Shown: positions 16,298 to 24,500 of the stretch, one piece after another
How the letters are laid out: every line of letters begins with the position of its first letter
Position numbering within the stretch: the stretch's first letter is position 1
Assembly (NCBI GenBank): GCA_944320865.1
Contig: CALUJC010000025.1
Span: 1-49,094, forward strand
Source of the DNA: an uncultured Bacteroides sp.
GTDB lineage: Bacteria; Bacteroidota; Bacteroidia; Bacteroidales; Bacteroidaceae
Direction: 5' to 3'
DNA: 49,094 nt
Position numbers and translations under genes: made by a program
Notes under the pieces: generated by a model
Told to the model about the DNA's origin: nothing
Seen by the model: only the letters and a program-made list of their open reading frames with translations
The model's database searches: none

Positions 16298-17182
16298 TTA
16301 TAACGGTTGCATATTCTGTTTCAACAACTTGACAGGACGTTTGACATTCTCCTTCACCGGGGCTGCCTGTGCCGAGTCTTTCTCCGCAGCAGGAAAATAC
16401 AGGCTATCCGTAGCATGGTAACGCATCAACGACAAATGGTCTATAATCAACGTTCTGGATGACATTTGCTCCGGATAATAAATAAAACCACGTACTTCCT
16501 TGATAGCGCCAAAGGTATCGGCAGAAAGAGAAAGTTCGCGCATGCCAGGTTGCTTTATGTATTGCAAGACACTGAGAGTTGTATCCGCCTCATATTTTAC
16601 CTGCAAAGCCATAACGGGGACAAATGCCGTATCCATATCCGCATCCGCCAGATAGTGGAAACGCGCCCTCCAACGCAAAGTATCACGATTATGGTAATTT
16701 GTATCGGAAGTCAGCGCAAAAGTCAGCTTATTATTAAAAGGCGTACCCGTCAATTGATAATGAGGAAGTTCGAGCCATACATTTACACTATCGCCTGCCG
16801 GAGACATCTTGGGCCTGTTGTCGCGTATCGCAATAAGGCTGTTATAGCGGTCGCGTTGTGCCTTCAACCGCTCATTTACCCGTTCATAGATTTTCGCTAT
16901 CGCAGTGGGGTTGCGCGCGAACCACACCATTGAGGTGTCGAACTGTGCCTCGGTGATGCCATGCTTGCGGAAGACGGCATCCACATAAAGCACCCGCTTG
17001 TAGCTGTCGTTGTGGGGAATCTCCTCGCCCATGGCACGGGCTATGTGGTAGTCGTAAAGAATGTCTTCCATCTGTCTGTCTGTCAGCACCGTGTCCGGGC
17101 GCTCCACCTTGCACGCCGACAGAGCCAAAGCCAGCACGGCGCCACACAGGCATACACGTCTCCACCTCCTTGCCTTCCTCAT
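16298..17182 (-). CDS. DUF4296 family lipoprotein
   Basis: The 294-residue protein begins with a basic signal peptide and a lipobox (LALSAC, Cys24), followed by KVERPDTVLTDRQMEDILYDYHIARAMGE. The VL(T/S)xxxMxxILxDxHxA pattern defines the DUF4296 family of Bacteroidetes lipoproteins, of unknown function. Its ATG overlaps the lspA stop by 4 bp (ATGA), so it is translated together with the signal peptidase that would process its own precursor. The C-terminal half is beta-rich and ends in a basic segment. Confidence 0.88.
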   Translation of the reverse strand: MRKARRWRRVCLCGAVLALALSACKVERPDTVLTDRQMEDILYDYHIARAMGEEIPHNDSYKRVLYVDAVFRKHGITEAQFDTSMVWFARNPTAIAKIYERVNERLKAQRDRYNSLIAIRDNRPKMSPAGDSVNVWLELPHYQLTGTPFNNKLTFALTSDTNYHNRDTLRWRARFHYLADADMDTAFVPVMALQVKYEADTTLSVLQYIKQPGMRELSLSADTFGAIKEVRGFIYYPEQMSSRTLIIDHLSLMRYHATDSLYFPAAEKDSAQAAPVKENVKRPVKLLKQNMQPL

Positions 17183-17850
17183 GGCTTCTTACTGATAATG
17201 CGGTGATAGGCTTCGCCGAACGTTTTGCTGTAGAACAGCAGCACGGCAATGGTCCCGCAGCTGATGGCGGCATCGGCGAAGTTGAATATGGGGCTGAAGA
17301 ACACAAAATGCTCCCCGCCTACGAACGGCATCCACTGCGGCCACGTGGTGTCGATGATGGGGAAGTAGAACATGTCGACCACCTTGCCGTAGAAAAGTGG
17401 TGCATAGCCGCCTTCGGGAAGGAAAGTGGCCGGCACCTCCGTGCTTTCGCTGAACAGCACGCCGTAGAACACACTGTCTATGATGTTGCCCAAAGCGCCT
17501 GTAAGCACCAAGGCTATGCAGACGATGAATCCCGTCTTCATGTTGAGTTTTACCACCTTATACAAGAACCAGCCGATAACAGCCACGGCTATGATGCGGA
17601 AAGAGGTCAGAAACAGTTTCCCCACAATCTCCATGCCGAAGGCCATGCCGTTGTTTTCGGTAAACAGGATATAGAACCACGTGGGCGGGTCGGCGGTGAT
17701 GCCCAATTTGTCATACACCCATCCCCAAGCATTCTCGCACTGATGCCAATACATCTGCGTCTTGACGCTTATCTTGATGAGCTGGTCTATGACCAAGGCT
17801 CCGACAATGATGAGCCACGCCAGCCGCCCCTTCGTGAAGAACTTGCCCAT
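17179..17850 (-). CDS. lspA: Lipoprotein signal peptidase (signal peptidase II)
   Basis: LspA is the membrane aspartyl protease that cleaves prolipoprotein signal peptides in front of the lipidated Cys. The 223-residue protein has four membrane helices, the NNGMAFG motif (66-72), and the catalytic pair Asp125 (GNIIDS) and Asp193 (FNFADAAIS). It is longer than the ~165-residue E. coli enzyme because of an insertion between the third helix and the second Asp (about 130-185), usual in Bacteroidetes. The gene follows the DksA-like gene by 4 bp and overlaps the DUF4296 gene. Confidence 0.96.
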   Translation of the reverse strand: MGKFFTKGRLAWLIIVGALVIDQLIKISVKTQMYWHQCENAWGWVYDKLGITADPPTWFYILFTENNGMAFGMEIVGKLFLTSFRIIAVAVIGWFLYKVVKLNMKTGFIVCIALVLTGALGNIIDSVFYGVLFSESTEVPATFLPEGGYAPLFYGKVVDMFYFPIIDTTWPQWMPFVGGEHFVFFSPIFNFADAAISCGTIAVLLFYSKTFGEAYHRIISKKP

Positions 17851-17854
17851 GCCG

Positions 17855-18235
17855 TTACTTCTTACCGTTGTTTTTAGCCTCGATGCTCAGTGTGGCGTGG
17901 GGCACGGCACGCAGGCGTTCGGCGGGGATGAGTTTGCCCGTCTCGCGGCAGATGCCGTAAGTTTTGTTTTCGATGCGCACCAAAGCTGCCTGCAGTCCTT
18001 GTATGAACTTCAGCTGGCGTTGTGCCAGGCGGGTGGTTTCTTCCTTGGAGAGGGTGTTGGCACCTTCTTCCAGCACCTTGTATGTGGGCGAGGTGTCGTC
18101 GGTGTCATTACCATCGGCGCCGGTGAGGCTTGCCTTCAGCATATCGTAATCACGTTGTGCCAATTCCAGTTTTTCCATGATGATGGCACGGAATTCTTCC
18201 AATTCAGCGTCCGAATATCTTGTCTTTTCTGCCAT
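17855..18235 (-). CDS. TraR/DksA-family protein with a degenerate zinc finger
   Basis: The 126-residue protein has the DksA-like plan: an N-terminal coiled-coil helix (about 8-40), an acidic tip DDTSPTY (46-52), a second helix, and the finger region YGICRETGKLIPAERLRAVPHATL (93-116). DksA binds the RNA polymerase secondary channel with ppGpp. Only one of the four canonical zinc Cys (Cys96) remains; the others are replaced by Thr, Val/Pro and His. A GICR-TGKLIP-ERL form is, to my knowledge, typical of Bacteroidetes homologues, so the fold is probably stable without zinc. It lies between ileS (37 bp upstream) and lspA (4 bp downstream). Confidence 0.9.
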   Translation of the reverse strand: MAEKTRYSDAELEEFRAIIMEKLELAQRDYDMLKASLTGADGNDTDDTSPTYKVLEEGANTLSKEETTRLAQRQLKFIQGLQAALVRIENKTYGICRETGKLIPAERLRAVPHATLSIEAKNNGKK

Positions 18236-18272
18236 AATTGTGTGTATTAGTTGTTGGTAAAATTTTATCCAA

Positions 18273-21200
18273 TCAGTTCTTCACCACGCTCACCGTGAGG
18301 GTGAAGTCGTCGAAGTTCAGCTCTGTTCCCTGCACGTCGTCGGCAAGGGTGAGGGAGGTGGCGAGGACTTGGTTGCAAATATAGTCTTTATATTCGTTGA
18401 CCGCATCATCCGTTTGCAGGTTTTTAGATAACGCAATCTTTATTTTGTCCGTTATTTCAAAACCGCTGCTCTTGCGGATGTTCTGGATGCGGTTCACCAG
18501 TTCGCGGGCGATGCCTTCGCGGCGCAGTTCTTCGGTGATGGTCACTTCCAAGGCTACCGTCAGGCGGCCTTCGTTGGCCACGAGCCAGCCGGGAATGTCT
18601 TCGCTGAAGATTTCCACATCGGTGGCGTTGATGTCGATGTCGACGTTGTCGGGTAGCGTGAGGGTGTAGTGCCCTTCGCGCTCCAGCCGTGCGATGGCTT
18701 CTTGCGACATGGCGGCGACGGCGGCGGCCACGGCTTTCATCTGCTTGCCGAACTTGGGGCCGAGCTTCTTGAAGTCGCACTTCACCTTCTTCACCAGCAC
18801 GCCTGCGGCGCCGTCCACGAACTTTACTTCCTTGACGTTAACCTCGCTCATGATGAGCTGCTTGACGGCTTCGATGTGGGCGCGCTGGGCTTCATCGACC
18901 ACGGGAATCATGATGCACGCCAGCGGTTGGCGCACCTTGATGTTGACTTTGCGGCGCAGGGCCAGCACCATGGAGGTGACGTCTTGGGCCATCTGCATGC
19001 GGGCTTCGAGCTCGGGGTCTATCACGGCTTCGTCGCATGTGGGGAAGTGGGCGAGGTGGACGGAGATGCTGCCTTCGCGCCCGGTGACAGTCACCAGGTC
19101 TTTATACAGCTTGTCGGCATAGAAGGGGGCGATGGGTGCCATGAGCTTGGCCACCGTCTCCAGGCAGGTGTAGAGTGTCTGGTAGGCGGAGAGCTTGTCC
19201 GCCGTCATGCCGCCGCCCCAGAAGCGCTTGCGGTTGAGGCGCACGTACCAGTTGGAGAGGTTGTCACTGACGAAGTCGGATATCAAGCGGCCGGCGCGTG
19301 TGGGTTCGTAGTCGTTGTAGCAGGCATCGACGCTCTTTATCAGCGAGTTGAGCAGTGAGAGTATCCAGCGGTCTATCTCGGGGCGTTCGCTCATGGGCAC
19401 GTCGGGCTCCTGGTAGGTGAAGCCATCGACGTTGGCATAGAGGGCGAAGAAGGAGTAGGTGTTGTAGAGGGTGCCGAAGAACTTGCGGCGCACTTCTTCC
19501 ACGCCTTCGGTGTCGAACTTGAGGTTGTCCCAGGGCGAGGAGTTGGTTATCATGTACCAGCGCAGGGGGTCGGATCCATACTTCTCGATGGTGGCGAAGG
19601 GGTCTACGGCGTTGCCCAGGCGCTTGGACATTTTGTTGCCGTTCTTGTCCAGCACCAGTCCGTTGGAGATGACGGCCTTGTAGGCCACCGAGTCGAACAC
19701 CATGGTGGCGATGGCGTGGAGGGTGAAGAACCATCCGCGCGTCTGGTCCACGCCCTCGGCTATGAAGTCGGCGGGATATACCTGGTGGCTGTCCAGCAGC
19801 TCCTTGTTCTCGAAGGGGTAGTGTATCTGTGCGTAGGGCATGGAGCCGGAGTCGAACCACACGTCTATCAAGTCGGCCTCGCGCTTCATGGGCTTGCCGT
19901 CCTGGGATGCCAAGATGATGTCGTCCACGTAGGGGCGGTGGAGGTCTATCTTGTCGTAGTTCTCCTTGGTGTAGAGGCCCGGTACAAAGCCGCCCTCTTT
20001 GTATGGATTAGAGGGCATCAATCCGGCGGCGACTGATTTTTCTATTTCCTTGTAGAGTTCTTCTACGGACTCGATGCACTTCTCTTCGCTGCCGTCTTCC
20101 GTGCGCCAGATGGGGAGCGGGGTGCCCCAGTAGCGCGAGCGGCTCAGGTTCCAGTCGTTGAGGTTTTCGAGCCACTTGCCGAAGCGGCCTGTGCCGGTGC
20201 TCTCGGGTTTCCAGTTGATGGTCTTGTTCAACTGCATCATGCGCTCCTTGCAGGCGGTGCTGCGTATGAACCAGCTGTTCAGGGGGTAGTAGAGCACGGG
20301 CTTGTCGGTGCGCCAGCAGTGGGGGTAGTTGTGCACGTGCTTCTCCATCTTGAAGGCTTGGTGGGCGGCTTTCATCTTCATGCAGATGTATACGTCGAGC
20401 GACTCGGCGGCCTGTGCTGCCTGTTCGTCGTACTTGCCGTCGGGGGTGGTGAAGCGGGGGTCGTAGGCGTTTTTCACCCAGCGGCCTTCGTATTCCTTGT
20501 AGGTGTCGACGTTGACGCATTCTTGGACGAAGCGGGGGTCGAGCTCATCGAGCAGGTAGAACTTGCCGGTGAGGTCTACCATGGGGCGTGTCTCGCCCTT
20601 GCGGTTTATCATGAACAGGGCGGGGATGCCTGCTGCGCGTGCCACCTGGGCGTCGTCGGCGCCGAAGGTGGGGGCTATGTGGACGATGCCGGTACCGTCG
20701 TCGGTGGTGACGTAGTCGCCGGGGATGACGCGGAAGGCTTTCTGCGAGGCGTCGTGCCACTGGCCGTCTTGGTCCACTTCTACGGGTTTCACCCAGGGCA
20801 TCAGTTGCTCGTAGGCCATTCCTACCAAGTCGGTGCCTTTATATTCGCCTACCACGCGGAAGGGCACGAGCTTGTCGCCGGGCTTGTAGTCTTCCAAGGC
20901 CAGGCCTTCGGCCTTCTTGTTGAAGTGGGTGTAGAGCAGGTCCTTGGCGAGGACTACGGTCATCTTCTCGCCGCTGTAGGCGTTGTAGCTTTGCACGGCC
21001 ACGTAGGTGTACTTGGGGCCCACGCAGAGGGCGGTGTTGCTGGGCAGTGTCCAAGGCGTGGTGGTCCAGGCCAGGAAGACGGGTGTGCCCCACTCCGTCA
21101 TTTCGGGCTTGGGGTCTTTTATCTTGAACTGGGCCACGACGGTGAGGTCCTTCACGTCGCGGTAGCAGCCGGGCTGGTTGAGCTCGTGGCTGCTGAGGCC

Positions 21201-21767
21201 TGTGCCTGCGGCGGGCGAGTAGGGCTGTATGGTGTAGCCTTTGTAGAGGAGTCCTTTGTTATACAATTGTTTGAGCAGCCACCACAGGGTTTCGATGTAG
21301 CGGTTGTCGTAGGTGATGTAGGGGTCGTTCATGTCCACCCAGTAGCCCATGCGGTGGGTGAGGTCTTCCCACTCGCGGGTGAACTTCATCACGTCGCGGC
21401 GGCAGCGGGCGTTATACTGGGCCACGGAGATGGTCTTGCCAATGTCTTCCTTGGTGATGCCCAGCGCCTTCTCCACGCCCAGCTCCACGGGCAGTCCGTG
21501 GGTGTCCCATCCGGCCTTGCGCTTCACGTGGAAGCCCTTCATGGTCTTGTATCGGCAGAAGATGTCTTTGATGGTGCGCGCCATGACGTGGTGTATGCCG
21601 GGCATTCCGTTGGCCGACGGGGGGCCTTCGTAGAACACGAACGAGGGGCAGCCCTCGCGCTCCTTCATACTGCGGGCGAAAACGCCGTCTTTGTCCCACT
21701 GGCCCAGCACTTCCTTGTTGATGTCGGAAAGGTTGAAGGCCTGATATTCTGCAAACTTTTTAGCCAT
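18273..21767 (-). CDS. ileS: Isoleucyl-tRNA synthetase
   Basis: This class I enzyme charges tRNA-Ile. The 1164-residue protein has the HIGH-type site in PSANGMPGIHHVMAR (about 50-64), the editing domain in the middle, and KMSKR near residue 712 (DKNGNKMSKRLGNAVDPF). The long C-terminal part (EIFSEDIPGWLVANEGRLTVAL, then ELRREGIARELVNRIQNIRKSSGFEITDKI) resembles eukaryotic and some bacterial IleRS of the longer type rather than the ~940-residue E. coli enzyme, and lacks its C-terminal zinc site. That IleRS class is often naturally tolerant of mupirocin; whether this enzyme is so is inference. It is the first gene of a leftward run through DksA-like, lspA and DUF4296. Confidence 0.96.
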   Translation of the reverse strand: MAKKFAEYQAFNLSDINKEVLGQWDKDGVFARSMKEREGCPSFVFYEGPPSANGMPGIHHVMARTIKDIFCRYKTMKGFHVKRKAGWDTHGLPVELGVEKALGITKEDIGKTISVAQYNARCRRDVMKFTREWEDLTHRMGYWVDMNDPYITYDNRYIETLWWLLKQLYNKGLLYKGYTIQPYSPAAGTGLSSHELNQPGCYRDVKDLTVVAQFKIKDPKPEMTEWGTPVFLAWTTTPWTLPSNTALCVGPKYTYVAVQSYNAYSGEKMTVVLAKDLLYTHFNKKAEGLALEDYKPGDKLVPFRVVGEYKGTDLVGMAYEQLMPWVKPVEVDQDGQWHDASQKAFRVIPGDYVTTDDGTGIVHIAPTFGADDAQVARAAGIPALFMINRKGETRPMVDLTGKFYLLDELDPRFVQECVNVDTYKEYEGRWVKNAYDPRFTTPDGKYDEQAAQAAESLDVYICMKMKAAHQAFKMEKHVHNYPHCWRTDKPVLYYPLNSWFIRSTACKERMMQLNKTINWKPESTGTGRFGKWLENLNDWNLSRSRYWGTPLPIWRTEDGSEEKCIESVEELYKEIEKSVAAGLMPSNPYKEGGFVPGLYTKENYDKIDLHRPYVDDIILASQDGKPMKREADLIDVWFDSGSMPYAQIHYPFENKELLDSHQVYPADFIAEGVDQTRGWFFTLHAIATMVFDSVAYKAVISNGLVLDKNGNKMSKRLGNAVDPFATIEKYGSDPLRWYMITNSSPWDNLKFDTEGVEEVRRKFFGTLYNTYSFFALYANVDGFTYQEPDVPMSERPEIDRWILSLLNSLIKSVDACYNDYEPTRAGRLISDFVSDNLSNWYVRLNRKRFWGGGMTADKLSAYQTLYTCLETVAKLMAPIAPFYADKLYKDLVTVTGREGSISVHLAHFPTCDEAVIDPELEARMQMAQDVTSMVLALRRKVNIKVRQPLACIMIPVVDEAQRAHIEAVKQLIMSEVNVKEVKFVDGAAGVLVKKVKCDFKKLGPKFGKQMKAVAAAVAAMSQEAIARLEREGHYTLTLPDNVDIDINATDVEIFSEDIPGWLVANEGRLTVALEVTITEELRREGIARELVNRIQNIRKSSGFEITDKIKIALSKNLQTDDAVNEYKDYICNQVLATSLTLADDVQGTELNFDDFTLTVSVVKN

Positions 21768-21795
21768 CTTTCTTATCGTTGTTTATTTGAGGCTG

Positions 21796-21803
21796 CAAAT
21801 TTA
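21796..21803 (-). promoter_or_regulatory. Promoter -7 boxes of ileS
   Basis: The minus strand reads TAAATTTG at 21803-21796 and, just upstream, TAATTTTG at 21811-21804. Both are perfect TAnnTTTG boxes. The -33 region is weak for both. The leader would be about 20-35 bases. Confidence 0.5.
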
Positions 21804-22020
21804 CAAAATTATTGGAGAAAACAGTCCATATCACAAGTTTTTCACCGTAAAGGGGCATAACAATAGAAAGTTTAACGCAAACCGGAATGAATTATTATCT
21901 TGAAGATGACGATGAAACGGAAAGGAAATGTGCGGAATGCTCCGGCAACCATTTATGTAGTAATAAATATTAACCAAAATCGTTCCATTTTCGATCTTTG
22001 TCCGTTTCTATAGCGTCGAA

Positions 22021-22075
22021 TTTGGAACGAACATGGTACGAACTTGGTACGACTTTGGTACGACCCTGGTCCTAT
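22021..22075. repeat. Five tandem 11-bp units
   Basis: Units start at 22021, 22032, 22043, 22054 and 22065, with consensus YTTGGTACGAM. The three middle copies are nearly identical and the outer two are diverged. Each holds the small palindrome GTAC. The array lies in the divergent spacer between ileS and the DUF4251 gene. Confidence 0.8.
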
Positions 22076-22288
22076 TCGTTCACTTTACAGGTTGATAGAT
22101 AATATATCCTTACATACCATCAAAACAGTCCCTAAAATAAGGACAGACAGGGTACGGACAATCTCTTAAATAAGTATAAACTTATGAGAGAAAATGCCGT
22201 AATCCACCCCCTTGTGGCATTCTTTTTGCAGAAGCTATTATATGAGAATAAAAACAATTTATTGTAAAACCTAAACACAGAAGCAAGT

Positions 22289-22882
22289 ATGAAAAAGTTT
22301 ATCGCATTCGCCCTCGTGGCACTGATGGCCATGGCCGGCACCAACGCCGCCTACGCCCAAGAGAACAACGGAAACAACAAATCGGCACAAAAAGCACAGC
22401 GCGACGCCGAACGCGCCCGCCAGAAAGCGGAAGCCGCCTACTTGGACAGCTTGATGCACCAGTCGGCAGTGGCCGCCATCGAGGGCAGGCAATTCGTGCT
22501 GGAGGCCGACAAGGTCGTCTTCAAGCGCGGGGAAACCGCCTACGTCAACGCCAACACCAACTTCGTGCTGATGAACGACGACCGGGGCACCGTGCAAGTG
22601 GCCTTCAACACCGCCTTCGGAGGGCCCAACGGCATTGGCGGGGTGACGGTGGACGGCAACGTGTCCAACATCAAGATGAAGACCACGAAGCGGGGCGACG
22701 TCAACGCCAGCTTCGCCGTGCAAGGCATCGGCATCTCGGCCCAAGTGTTCGTCACCCTGAACCGGGGCAGCAACGAGGCCACGGTGACCATCACGCCCAA
22801 CTTCAACTCGAACACACTGACCCTGCACGGCAAGGTGGTGCCGCTGGAGCAGTCCAGCATATTCAAAGGCCGCGCGCTGTAA
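22289..22882 (+). CDS. DUF4251 family secreted protein
   Basis: The 197-residue protein starts MKKFIAFALVALMAMAGTNAAYAQ, a clear signal peptide with cleavage expected after AYA, so it is periplasmic or surface-exposed. An alanine- and charge-rich helical stretch (KSAQKAQRDAERARQKAEAAY, near residues 31-51) leads into a beta-rich domain. The order (EGRQFVLEADKV, then FGGPNGIGGVTVDGNVSN, a repeated-strand middle and a late THxGxV) matches the DUF4251 family of Bacteroidetes; its function is unknown. It stands alone between a long spacer and an inverted repeat. Confidence 0.88.
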   Translation: MKKFIAFALVALMAMAGTNAAYAQENNGNNKSAQKAQRDAERARQKAEAAYLDSLMHQSAVAAIEGRQFVLEADKVVFKRGETAYVNANTNFVLMNDDRGTVQVAFNTAFGGPNGIGGVTVDGNVSNIKMKTTKRGDVNASFAVQGIGISAQVFVTLNRGSNEATVTITPNFNSNTLTLHGKVVPLEQSSIFKGRAL

Positions 22883-22890
22883 GTATGTAA

Positions 22891-22962
22891 AGCTACGAGC
22901 TACAAGCTACAAGCTGCAAGTAGAAGTGATGAGTGCGCACTCGTAGCTTGTAGCTCGTAGCT
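22891..22962. repeat. 20-bp perfect inverted repeat built from GCTACRA units
   Basis: The arm at 22891-22910 (AGCTACGAGCTACAAGCTAC) is exactly complementary to 22943-22962. Both arms are themselves made of 7-bp GCTACRA-like repeats, and the 32-bp middle holds the palindrome GTGCGCAC. It sits 8 bp after the DUF4251 stop and before the S41 gene. It could act as a transcript 3' end, though it has no T-tract. Confidence 0.8.
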
Positions 22963-23011
22963 CGTAGCTAAATTAGTCCCCCATTAAGTAGCCAGTTTGC
23001 AAACTATTTCC

Positions 23012-23019
23012 TACTTTTG
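23012..23019 (+). promoter_or_regulatory. Promoter -7 box of the S41 peptidase gene
   Basis: TACTTTTG, a perfect TAnnTTTG, ends only 5 bp before the ATG at 23025, so the transcript would begin at or next to the start codon. Confidence 0.5.
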
Positions 23020-23024
23020 CCCCC

Positions 23025-24425
23025 ATGAAACGAGCAAGAAACCTCTTATTATTCATAGCCGCCATGCTGGTAGCCCCCGCATGGCTGGCTTCGTGTGGAG
23101 AAGACCGCTGGGCTGGCTACGCCGAGCAAACCAAAACCGACCGCTGGATAGACGACACCATGCGCGTGTGGTACTACTGGCGTGAAGACATCCCCGGCAC
23201 CAACGACCTGAACTACTTCACCGACCCCATCACCTTCTTCCGCTCGCTGCTCTCGCCCCAGGACGGCAAAGGCGGCACCCCCTACTCCACCATCGACACG
23301 CTGCAGGCCGTGACACGCAGCATACCCTACACCGACCATAGCTACGGATTCCAATTCACCACCAACCGGGTGGAAGGCAACGACACCGCCCTCTACGCCC
23401 ACGTGCTCTACGTGGCACAAGGCAGCCCCGCCGCCGACGCAGGCCTGCAACGCGGCGACTGGATTATGCAGATGGACGGCCACCCCATCACCCAAGACAA
23501 CTACGCCCGCCTCTACGGCGACGGCGCCATGAACCTCACCGTGGGCTACTACGACCCCGCCGGCGACACCATATTGGCCTATGCCGGAACAAGGCAGATG
23601 GCCCAGGCACGGGCAGTGGACGACAACCCCGTGCACTACCGCAACATCTACGAGCGCAACGGCAAGCGCATAGGCTACCTGGTGTACAACCACTTCAGCA
23701 GCGGAAGCACCCTGGAAGGCGGAGGCACGGAGTATGACGACGACTTGCGCGAAGCCTCCCGCTACTTCGCCTCGGGAGGAGTGAACGAGTTCGTGCTCGA
23801 CCTGCGCTACAACAATGGCGGCCAACTATCGTGCGCCCAACTGCTCTGCACCCTGCTTGCCCCCGCCTCGGCCTTGGGGCAGACACTGGGCTACGTGGAA
23901 TACAACAGCCGCTTCAACCCCCGGCAAGCCACATTAAGCCTGGATGAAAGCATCATAGGCAGCGGCGCCAACCTGGACCTGGGCACCCTCTACATCCTGA
24001 CCAGCGCACAGACGGCCTCGGCCTCCGAGATGCTTATCAACTGCCTGAAACCTTACATGAACGTCATTCTCATAGGCGGCACCACCGAAGGCAAGAACGT
24101 AGGCTCCATGAGCTTCACCAACCAGGAGCTGGGCGTAAGGATGCAGCCCATCGTATGCAAGCTGTATAACGCCCTCGCCGAGTCGGATTACGAAAACGGG
24201 TTCACCGCCGACATCCCCATGGACGAGAACACTGACGCCGCCCGCTTCCTGCCCTTCGGCAACGAAAACGAACAACTGCTGCACACGGCGCTGAGCGTCA
24301 TCGACGGAACGTGGACGACAGACGAGCCCCAAACCTCCGCGCTGCACATCACTACGCTGGGCAACTCCGTGGCACGGCAAGCCACCCACAGCGTGCGCAT
24401 AGACCCCGGCTTTAAGTTTTATTAG
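23025..24425 (+). CDS. S41-family peptidase lipoprotein with a PDZ domain
   Basis: The 466-residue protein has a lipoprotein signal peptide (LASC, Cys24), so it is anchored in the periplasm or on the cell surface. After a helical region with WRED, a PDZ-like domain spans about 105-190, including VAQGSPAADAGLQRGDWIMQMDG, the ligand-groove region. The S41 catalytic domain follows: VLDLRYNNGGQ (257-267), the nucleophile Ser332 in SAQTASASEM, and Lys357 in GTTEGKNVG, 25 residues later, the spacing seen in Prc/CtpA Ser-Lys dyads. Unlike Prc it is short and lipidated. Its substrate is unknown. The transcript appears to be nearly leaderless. Confidence 0.92.
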   Translation: MKRARNLLLFIAAMLVAPAWLASCGEDRWAGYAEQTKTDRWIDDTMRVWYYWREDIPGTNDLNYFTDPITFFRSLLSPQDGKGGTPYSTIDTLQAVTRSIPYTDHSYGFQFTTNRVEGNDTALYAHVLYVAQGSPAADAGLQRGDWIMQMDGHPITQDNYARLYGDGAMNLTVGYYDPAGDTILAYAGTRQMAQARAVDDNPVHYRNIYERNGKRIGYLVYNHFSSGSTLEGGGTEYDDDLREASRYFASGGVNEFVLDLRYNNGGQLSCAQLLCTLLAPASALGQTLGYVEYNSRFNPRQATLSLDESIIGSGANLDLGTLYILTSAQTASASEMLINCLKPYMNVILIGGTTEGKNVGSMSFTNQELGVRMQPIVCKLYNALAESDYENGFTADIPMDENTDAARFLPFGNENEQLLHTALSVIDGTWTTDEPQTSALHITTLGNSVARQATHSVRIDPGFKFY

Positions 24426-24444
24426 CATAAAGGCAGCTTTCCGC

Positions 24445-24476
24445 TTCGAAAAATCCCGCCAAAATTAGTATGTTTG
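24445..24476 (+). promoter_or_regulatory. Promoter of the CNNM/HlyC-type gene
   Basis: TTCG at 24445-24448, 20 bp, then TATGTTTG at 24469-24476 (perfect -7). It excludes the TTG at 24474 as a start codon and places transcription about 17 bases before the ATG at 24501. Confidence 0.65.
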
Positions 24477-24500
24477 CGCCTTGAACCAATTAAATCATAT

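Larger units (their letters stand above)
21768..22288. other. 521-bp intergenic region between ileS and the DUF4251 gene
   Basis: This AT-rich divergent spacer has minus-strand -7 boxes for ileS at its left end, an 11-bp repeat array at 22021-22075, and an AT-rich stretch before the next gene. I see no RNA gene and no credible coding sequence; the short frame on the minus strand at 22132-22344 has no recognisable product. Confidence 0.6.

Noticed and set aside
21140-21240. T-box or other riboswitch in front of ileS
   Set aside because: The mapped -7 boxes leave only about 20-35 bases of leader, too short for a T-box, and no such structure is visible.
20319-21860. 513-codon plus-strand frame opposite ileS
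   Set aside because: It is antisense to the well-supported ileS gene, has low-complexity Val/Gly/His composition and no motif.
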